A DNA stretch of 43,416 nt from NCBI GenBank assembly GCA_009691305.1, contig SICS01000005.1, positions 1 to 43,416 on the forward strand. Reading direction: 5' to 3'. Origin of the DNA: Candidatus Peribacteria bacterium. Lineage in GTDB: Bacteria > Patescibacteriota > Gracilibacteria > Peribacterales > Peribacteraceae. The position numbers and the translations under genes were made by a program. Below, piece after piece: positions 37,835 to 43,416 of the stretch. The notes beneath the pieces are model-generated. The model worked only from the letters and a program-made list of their open reading frames with translations, ran no database searches and was not told where the DNA came from. Every line of letters begins with the position of its first letter. The stretch's first letter is position 1.

Positions 37835-40800
37835 TTCCTTCTTCGGCTTCCGCTCTTGCTCCTTCCGGGAGGCGCGTTTGTGCCACGAGCTGGAACAGCT
37901 GGTGGAAGTGCTTACCGCGTCCAAGCGGATGCAGGAAAACGTACCGATGAGCGAGGCGCGGGCGCTGTACGACAACGCGTTCCTCCTCCGCGCGAACACG
38001 GAACTTACACAGAGTACCGACCGCGCGTACTTTCAGGCGCTCGTCCTCTCGGGCATGCGCCGTAACCAGAAAGTCAGCATCGAGACGACGATCGGCAACC
38101 GCAACCGTAGCGCCATCCAAGCGTTTGACGTCGCGCAGCTTCTGCCGCAGGGGACGGGGATGCCGCCCGAGGCAGACCTTCGCAAGGCCGGTGAACGTCT
38201 CCGCGAGGTCCTTACCCCCGCGCAGCGTCTGCAGCTTCACACCAATGAGAGCGCGTCGGATATCGAACTCGGCCTGGCGTACTTTAACGTCCGCAACCGA
38301 TGGATGCAGGAGTGGGACGGCAACCACAACGTCCATGACCGTCCGCGTCAGCTGGAGGATCCCCGCTTCGATGTGCTGATCCAATCGCAGGTCCAGCTGT
38401 ACCTCCACTCGCGCACCACGCTCGATGCCCACCTGAATACGGGGGGTATCACGCTTCCGGGCATCGAATCGTCCAACAGCCCCGGGCAGCGCCTGACTCG
38501 CAGTCAATACGTCGCGCTCTTGGCGCTCGTTTGGAAAGGCCAGGGCCAGGAAGTGCTCAAGGTGGCGACAGGTGGGGCGGATACTGCGACACGCATCACA
38601 GACCTGCAGGGCCTCATTAATAGGAACGGCGGCATCTGCGTGCCCGTGCAGCACGCGTACGACCGGCTCGTCCCGGGGGAATTGGGCTCCACCGAAGCAC
38701 TCTTGGCGATGAACATCCGGCCGGGCCCGAACCTCTCCATTCAATACATCGCAGGCCGCCGCGGCCGCCAGCCGCAACTCGGCACGCCCGAAGCGCCGGT
38801 TGGCCCCGACCGTTTCCGTTCGCCTCCCCTGCGCACCGGTGTCACAGAGGCGCAGGTCTTCCGCCGAATCGACCCGGCCGCAACGTGGCGCAACAACCCA
38901 CCGCCAGCAGCAATCGAATTCCTAGAGCAGCACATGCCTAATGAAGGAGGCAATACGAACTTCATCAAGGCACTCAAGTTCCACTTCGGCACGCCGGCCA
39001 TGCGCGCGACCGTCCCCGCCGCGCCCATGACGCGCGATGCGACGCTTGCCATCCTCGCGCACATCGTCGACATGCTCACGGAGCACGAGCGCGTGACGAC
39101 CCAGTCGACCCTGCAGGCGGAGCAACTCAAGAAGAACATCAACGTGACCCAGACGATCAATGATTTTGCTGGAAATATGTCAGAAATCGTGCGTGACTAC
39201 CAAAACAACCCCGTGCTCGCCGCGGCTGTGGTCGCGGGTGGTTTCTTCGCGATCCGCGCTGCATACAAGCTCATCAAAGGAGACTATCCGGCTATCGTGA
39301 ACTGGGCGGGGTATATCGGCCTCGGCGGACTTGCCTTGGGCCTTTACCAGGAGCGCCAGACGGGAACTGCCTGGTGGAACGGCCTTGGCGACCTGGTTAG
39401 CGACTTCTATAGAGGAGAGGCGGGACTCCCGCCCGAGCGCCAGACGCTGCCCAACTACTGGGCGCGCGAACTCCAGCTGAATAATGCCCAGACAGTCGCC
39501 TGTCTGAGTATTCTCCAACAGGACAATGTGAGTACGCGCACCGTGTGCGGATACTACGCAGATATGGAAGCGTGGAACGGCACTCCGGCAACCCAGCCGG
39601 CGCTGCCCCCGAGCTTCAACATTGCGGCGTTCCGCAATAGGTTCGGTGCGATGGATGACAAAGCGATCGGCCGCGCGATCCACCAGACGCTCAAAGCGTT
39701 CTTCCGCAACCGTGGCGAAGGTCTTGCGAAACAGGGCTTCGAGTACCGCGGCCGTGAGGGCGGTGCGGAAGCGTTGGGATTCGTCTCCATCCGTAACCGC
39801 TACAACGGCTCGCGTGTCTTCTCCCTCTTTGTGGATGGCGAAATCCGCATCCCGGGCATCAACCTCAACCCGCGGTTGATCACCGATTGGAATGGTCGGG
39901 AAAATCAGGTCTACCTGACAGGACTTCACCGCGATAATCCGACTGCACATGGCGCACTTCTCGCGCTCCGTGCCATATACGTCGAAGAGCTGCGCACGGC
40001 AGGCACGCCTCGTCCGGCACACGACTTCAAATACGTCCTCCTCTTTGAAGGAGGCCCAGGCCTCGAGACCATGGGCCGCAATGGCGTCCGCGCCGCCGGT
40101 TTCTTGGATGTCGGCCAGCGCTTCGTCACCGATACTCTGCACCAATACTCGCCGACCGAACCCGGTCCGCCGGAACGCTCGCCCCCCAACGTCCGCTTGC
40201 TTCGGCCCGGCAGTGCGGAGACGACGCTCATCACAGACAATAGCTACCTCCGTGGCGGACGCTTTGGCCAGTTGGCTGCCCCGTCTGTTGCCCCTCTCAT
40301 CCCCCCGGGAGTCCTTGATCCAATACTGGCTCTCGCAGGGCTGGAGCGTGCACGATTCAAAGACACCCTCCAACGTGACTGGGCAGAGTTCCTACCGCGC
40401 CTCAATCTGACGCCACGGGCAGCGCAGGCGCTCACCAAGTATATGAATGGCCGCATCACGTCGTGGACAGGATCGATCCAGGAACTCCTCACGTACGTTG
40501 CTGACCAGAAGTACCAACTCCTTATTGCGGCTGCAAGTAGCAACGAAAGCCTCAGCCAGGAAGTGGTCACCAGGCTCTCGGGCTCGGTATTGCCGGACGT
40601 CATCCGGTGGATCAATCCGCTCCCTGGCGAAACGTTCCCCAATATCAACACACTCGCAGACGTGGAGAGTCTGTTCGATATCACCATAAACGGTGGGGGA
40701 ACGCCGAGTGCCACCCTCTGGCGGCGGATTTTCCCGCTGTGGCAGGGCTCCGACTTCGCCGAGATCCGCAAGCAGATCACCGAGATGCGAGCGGAACTGG

Positions 40801-41549
40801 TGCAGTTGCGCCAGCTCCCGGACCTCGCATTACCCGGCGCCAGCGGTGCGGCGGGGACGACGTCCATGGAGAACCTGGAGAAGTTCATGGCGCTCAGCAT
40901 CAGCAACCATCTTGTCGGGCTCTCGCTCTACGCGTTGAACGGGGCGAACACGTTCGTGCCTGATGTCGGTCGGCAGCGCATTGTGTCGGCGAACGAACGC
41001 GCGAGCCTCAGCACGTACATCAGTGAATTGAAACAGAACCTGATCGCACCCGATGCGCTCAAGCGTCTCGCGGAATTCAATGACCGGGCGAATGCCGTTG
41101 AAGCATATTGGTCTGGGGCGAACCTGAAAGTGACGGTGACACAGGGTGTCGTGTCTCTTTCGATGAATGTCGGTGCTGCATTGCCTGGTCGATTCCTGAC
41201 TCCTGAACAGCGTGCGAACACGAGAGACCAGAGGAGATTTGAGAGGGATATCACCACGAATGATCTTGCGACGATGACGCCGCAGCAGATTGTTGAGCGG
41301 TGGAGAAAGCAGGCGTTCGATACAAAGATGCAACAGGTCACCAAAGAAATGCCTGTCCCCGTGCTCAATGCATCCATTGATGGATCGGATGTGCTGTGGC
41401 AACTTGCCGCGAACGTTGCGGGAAATGGCCGGACGCCAATGCAGGATTTTCTCACGACCCCCACAGGGACCCTCCACTCAAAGTATACCCAGTGGTCTGT
41501 GCCGGGTGTTGACCGCGTTGCACGTCCGAATCCCTTGAGCATGCCGTAA
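37821..41549 (+). CDS. Giant two-span membrane protein of unknown function, operon gene 3
   Basis: This 1242-aa protein has about 460 hydrophilic N-terminal residues, then a hairpin of two transmembrane helices (about 464-482, VLAAAVVAGGFFAIRAAY; and 493-511, WAGYIGLGGLALGLY), then about 730 more. Both large parts would lie on the same side of the membrane. There is no signal peptide; the N terminus is probably cytoplasmic. No catalytic motif is evident. Codon use is more GC-rich than in gene 1. The start overlaps gene 2 by 14 nt and has no Shine-Dalgarno. It ends at a strong convergent terminator. Confidence 0.78.
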   Translation: MEHTNSFFGFRSCSFREARLCHELEQLVEVLTASKRMQENVPMSEARALYDNAFLLRANTELTQSTDRAYFQALVLSGMRRNQKVSIETTIGNRNRSAIQAFDVAQLLPQGTGMPPEADLRKAGERLREVLTPAQRLQLHTNESASDIELGLAYFNVRNRWMQEWDGNHNVHDRPRQLEDPRFDVLIQSQVQLYLHSRTTLDAHLNTGGITLPGIESSNSPGQRLTRSQYVALLALVWKGQGQEVLKVATGGADTATRITDLQGLINRNGGICVPVQHAYDRLVPGELGSTEALLAMNIRPGPNLSIQYIAGRRGRQPQLGTPEAPVGPDRFRSPPLRTGVTEAQVFRRIDPAATWRNNPPPAAIEFLEQHMPNEGGNTNFIKALKFHFGTPAMRATVPAAPMTRDATLAILAHIVDMLTEHERVTTQSTLQAEQLKKNINVTQTINDFAGNMSEIVRDYQNNPVLAAAVVAGGFFAIRAAYKLIKGDYPAIVNWAGYIGLGGLALGLYQERQTGTAWWNGLGDLVSDFYRGEAGLPPERQTLPNYWARELQLNNAQTVACLSILQQDNVSTRTVCGYYADMEAWNGTPATQPALPPSFNIAAFRNRFGAMDDKAIGRAIHQTLKAFFRNRGEGLAKQGFEYRGREGGAEALGFVSIRNRYNGSRVFSLFVDGEIRIPGINLNPRLITDWNGRENQVYLTGLHRDNPTAHGALLALRAIYVEELRTAGTPRPAHDFKYVLLFEGGPGLETMGRNGVRAAGFLDVGQRFVTDTLHQYSPTEPGPPERSPPNVRLLRPGSAETTLITDNSYLRGGRFGQLAAPSVAPLIPPGVLDPILALAGLERARFKDTLQRDWAEFLPRLNLTPRAAQALTKYMNGRITSWTGSIQELLTYVADQKYQLLIAAASSNESLSQEVVTRLSGSVLPDVIRWINPLPGETFPNINTLADVESLFDITINGGGTPSATLWRRIFPLWQGSDFAEIRKQITEMRAELVQLRQLPDLALPGASGAAGTTSMENLEKFMALSISNHLVGLSLYALNGANTFVPDVGRQRIVSANERASLSTYISELKQNLIAPDALKRLAEFNDRANAVEAYWSGANLKVTVTQGVVSLSMNVGAALPGRFLTPEQRANTRDQRRFERDITTNDLATMTPQQIVERWRKQAFDTKMQQVTKEMPVPVLNASIDGSDVLWQLAANVAGNGRTPMQDFLTTPTGTLHSKYTQWSVPGVDRVARPNPLSMP

Positions 41550-41571
41550 AATATTCGTGCATATAAAAACT

Positions 41572-41599
41572 CACCCAGGCCGTGTTAACGGTCTGGGTG
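41572..41599. terminator. Intrinsic terminator, convergent
   Basis: CACCCAGGCCGTgttaACGGTCTGGGTG has 12 pairs with one G-U. On the minus strand AGTTTTTATATG follows, so it terminates the IPT/TIG gene; it can also stop the operon on the plus strand. Confidence 0.85.
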
Positions 41600-41624
41600 A
41601 TAAAAAGTACTCCTTCTTTAGCGC

Positions 41625-42587
41625 TCAGTTGGCCTTCAATTTCGCTCCACCACCGAGGGGGAGCTTAATGGAAGCCTTCGGAATGCCTGAGCTACCGGAA
41701 CTGGGATAACCCCCGAACGCCAGCTGCGGCGAGCGGGGGACTTCGTCGAGGACAATGGTCGCCAACCTGGCGATACTGTCCTCGTCGTCAGGGAAAACGT
41801 CGCGGAATACGGTGACTTCGTATTCCTTGGCCGGCTCGCCTTGGAATTTCCCCTTTACACCGATGGATGCATACTCCAGCTTCTGCTTATCCACCGCGTG
41901 AAACCGGATGTAGAGCATCTCTTCGGCCACGTTGTCGCCTTCCGCCTTGGCTGCTTCGCTTGCGAGCGCAGCCCACTCATCCTTCGAGATTTTCATGATG
42001 AGTCGCGGCGGGAGGGTAAAAAATAGAGGGTCCGCCTGCGCGTGGAATTCCCGCTTCTCGGGCTTCTTCGGCGTGTCCACCCTCTGCATGTTGTGCACGA
42101 GGTCCCGCAGGGTGTACTTCGCTGCGGTCGGACTGCTTCTCGTGAAGTAGTCCTTCACGCTCACTACTCCCCACCTTCCGCCTGCGATGACGAGGCAGAG
42201 AATGACGCCGGCAGCAAGCGGAAGCCAGAGCCACTTGCTGCAAAGCACTGCCCACACCCCTGCCCACACGGCTGATGCTAGCCGTTTCCACCAGGCGGGC
42301 TGCGGTGGAGGGGCCGGGGCCGGTGGCACTGGGTCGTAGGTGAAGCCACCAGCGAGTGCAACCGAAGTTGCAAAGCCGGGGTTTACCACCGTGACTGTCA
42401 CCATTGCAGCGGCATGCGGCGGCATGTCGACCAACAGGGTCGTTGGGTTGAGGATGGTCGTCGGGATGGGGGCGCCATCCGCAAACGCCCGGGCGCCGGT
42501 TTCGAAAGTGCCGGTGAGCGCGGAAGCCGTTGTGGCGGTCTCCAAACCGTGCGTCGGAACCATTGACGTGATCGTTGCGACTGCCAT
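41625..42587 (-). CDS. IPT/TIG-domain membrane protein
   Basis: It starts at codon 27 of the track ORF (320 aa), which begins the domain cleanly. Residues 1-85 are an IPT/TIG immunoglobulin-like fold (MAVATITSMVPTHGLETA, then NPTTLLVDMPP and VTVVNPG). A Pro-rich linker (86-98), an amphipathic region, one transmembrane helix (about 117-137, WLWLPLAAGVILCLVIAGG) and a roughly 180-residue domain of unknown type follow. No signal peptide precedes the Ig-like domain, which is odd for a fold usually outside. The leader of about 80 nt carries AGGGAG 7 nt before ATG, the only Shine-Dalgarno-like site I found. It is convergent with the large-protein operon. Confidence 0.75.
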   Translation of the reverse strand: MAVATITSMVPTHGLETATTASALTGTFETGARAFADGAPIPTTILNPTTLLVDMPPHAAAMVTVTVVNPGFATSVALAGGFTYDPVPPAPAPPPQPAWWKRLASAVWAGVWAVLCSKWLWLPLAAGVILCLVIAGGRWGVVSVKDYFTRSSPTAAKYTLRDLVHNMQRVDTPKKPEKREFHAQADPLFFTLPPRLIMKISKDEWAALASEAAKAEGDNVAEEMLYIRFHAVDKQKLEYASIGVKGKFQGEPAKEYEVTVFRDVFPDDEDSIARLATIVLDEVPRSPQLAFGGYPSSGSSGIPKASIKLPLGGGAKLKAN

Positions 42588-42672
42588 GAGAATTCTCCCT
42601 AAAAAGTGTCCAGAACCAATAGCCGTTTCAACGCGGAACGACCGCGATGATATGTGAAGGAGCAAAGGATAT

Positions 42673-42699
42673 ATTATAACAATTTACTAATAATGTCAA
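42673..42699 (-). promoter_or_regulatory. Strong promoter of the IPT/TIG gene
   Basis: TTGACA (42694-42699) and TATAAT (42673-42678) on the minus strand, spacer 15 nt; with TAATAT as -10 the spacer is 17. This is the only consensus -35 in the window. Confidence 0.7.
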
Positions 42700-42798
42700 T
42701 TCTCGAAACCCCGTTTCAAGCTTGAATTCCAACCAGAATCGGCAATCGGTCAGACAGGCAAAGGGAGGCATTCTATGGCCAAAAAGGCCAAAATCGGG

Positions 42799-42804
42799 TA
42801 TACT
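42799..42804 (+). promoter_or_regulatory. -10 box, gene at 42811
   Basis: TATACT, 6 nt, ATG. It decides the start at 42811 over the track ORF start at 42775. Confidence 0.6.
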
Positions 42805-42810
42805 TTCTTG

Positions 42811-43188
42811 ATGTCTCCGAACCCAAAATCCACCGTCGGACCGCCCGAAAACCCCTCCACGCCGGATACGCCGGAATGGAGCTACAACGAGCTGATGCGC
42901 CACATCGAACCCGATTTGATGACCGATTTTTTGCCGAAACATGAGGAGGTCTTCGCGAGCGAAACAAAGGAGCAGACCCAGGCCCGGATGAAGGCGTATG
43001 ACGAGGCGTTTGCCGTGTTCGACAAAGCGGTTCTCGACTGTGAGGACGTGTTCGCGAAGGAAGTCCACGAACTCAAGACCAAGGCGCATGAGAAGGCGAT
43101 CAAGGCTGAGAAGAAGGAGCAAAAAAAGGAACTAAAGAAAATTGAGGATGAGATTGATTCCGCGGGCGAAATGAAAAGCGAAAAATGA
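42811..43188 (+). CDS. Small charged coiled-coil protein, unknown
   Basis: This 125-aa protein, starting MSPNPKSTVGPPENP, has a Pro-rich N terminus. A WSYNELMRHIEPDLMTDFLP segment and a Glu/Lys coiled coil (about 50-115) follow. No membrane span. I recognise no family. The last codons (EMKSEK) lie in an AT-rich GAAAAATGAAAAGTG repeat, as at the end of the phosphomutase gene. It probably heads a short operon with the next ORF. Confidence 0.65.
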   Translation: MSPNPKSTVGPPENPSTPDTPEWSYNELMRHIEPDLMTDFLPKHEEVFASETKEQTQARMKAYDEAFAVFDKAVLDCEDVFAKEVHELKTKAHEKAIKAEKKEQKKELKKIEDEIDSAGEMKSEK

Positions 43189-43221
43189 AAAGTGAAAAAT
43201 GCGAAATTTCTCATATCACTC

Positions 43222-43416
43222 ATGTTCACCCCTTCACACCGCCGGCTGTACAGGATGGAGCGCGAGGCGCGGGAAGTCCTGAACAACATGCACTTCCAGG
43301 CGCCCAACCCTGACGCGTACAACGCGTCCCTCCAAATGCAAAGCAAGGCGCAGGCGCAGTACATCAACCGCCTCGAGACCGCATTCATGACGGCGCAGGC
43401 CCCCAATTACCGGACC
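43222..43416 (+). CDS. Partial ORF cut by the window end
   Basis: This ORF is open for 65 codons to the last base (MFTPSHRRLYRMEREAREVL..., ...NRLETAFMTAQAPNYRT). A start at the second Met (43255) is possible. The visible part is helical, with many Ala/Gln/Arg. No family is recognised. The 3' end is outside the window. Confidence 0.55.
   Translation, partial: MFTPSHRRLYRMEREAREVLNNMHFQAPNPDAYNASLQMQSKAQAQYINRLETAFMTAQAPNYRT

Noticed and set aside
37713-38777. 354-aa minus-strand ORF
   Set aside because: Antisense to the start of operon gene 3; Arg/His/Val-rich shadow.
39180-40373. 397-aa minus-strand ORF
   Set aside because: Shadow of the 1242-aa gene; no promoter, no motif.

Overview
The window looks like a chromosome piece from a small-genome Patescibacteria (CPR) bacterium. 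Peribacteria/Peregrinibacteria is my best guess from gene content and style; I could not test it. The code is standard: TGA terminates nusB and other genes. Genes are small and mixed in strand, with isolated housekeeping genes instead of full pathway operons. There is no transposase, IS element or CRISPR array. Several features recur across the whole window. Most start codons sit 6-8 nt downstream of a TANNNT -10 box, which implies leaderless mRNAs. Clear Shine-Dalgarno sequences are almost absent. Short palindromic repeats are scattered between genes and also inside coding regions, in frame.

Layout. 0-3.6 kb: tRNA-Gln, a HAD hydrolase, and a reverse-strand operon encoding an M23 peptidase lipoprotein, a lysyl-oxidase-family lipoprotein and a small coupled ORF. 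3.7-14 kb: MscS channel, tandem-ACT protein, purM, FtsE-like ATPase, rlmE, rsmG, pyrE, pheS, family-4 uracil-DNA glycosylase, class II purE, tRNA-Arg(GCG), tRNA-Ala(GGC) and gmk. 14.0-14.57 kb: no convincing gene, but a hairpin-rich stretch bounded by a promoter and an intrinsic terminator on the minus strand, a candidate ncRNA. 14.6-20.9 kb: asparaginase-like protein, small membrane protein, phosphoglucomutase/phosphomannomutase, alpha-glucan phosphorylase, a basic-tail EF-Tu-domain-II-like protein, a small CxxC protein and folP. 20.8-22.6 kb: two coupled membrane proteins, each made of three pilin-like two-helix modules. 22.7-30 kb: Bax-inhibitor-1 family protein, a bL32-like ORF, nusB with an unusual upstream leader ORF, rnc, a small unknown, rpsJ-tuf, mutY and rny. 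30.3-33.4 kb: a surface-anchored LTD-PKD-LTD-thermonuclease, an internally deleted NYN-domain gene and a toxin-antitoxin-like pair. 33.4-43.4 kb: an unrecognised three-gene operon (about 660, 751 and 1242 aa), a convergent IPT/TIG membrane protein behind a strong promoter, and two more unknown ORFs, the last cut by the window edge.

How the genes fit together. The information-processing set (pheS, tuf, rpsJ, rlmE, rsmG, nusB, rnc, rny, tRNAs) and a few nucleotide genes (purM, purE, pyrE, gmk) are core functions. Both DNA glycosylases (UDG and MutY) have lost most of their [4Fe-4S] ligands. The surface set (lysyl oxidase, M23 peptidase, anchored nuclease, pilin-like modules and possibly the large-protein operon) would act at the cell envelope of an organism that lives by scavenging or by attachment to other cells. 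The strongest candidates for undescribed biology are the synonymously recoded nusB leader, the triplicated pilin-like pair, the large-protein operon and the palindromic elements embedded in housekeeping proteins.
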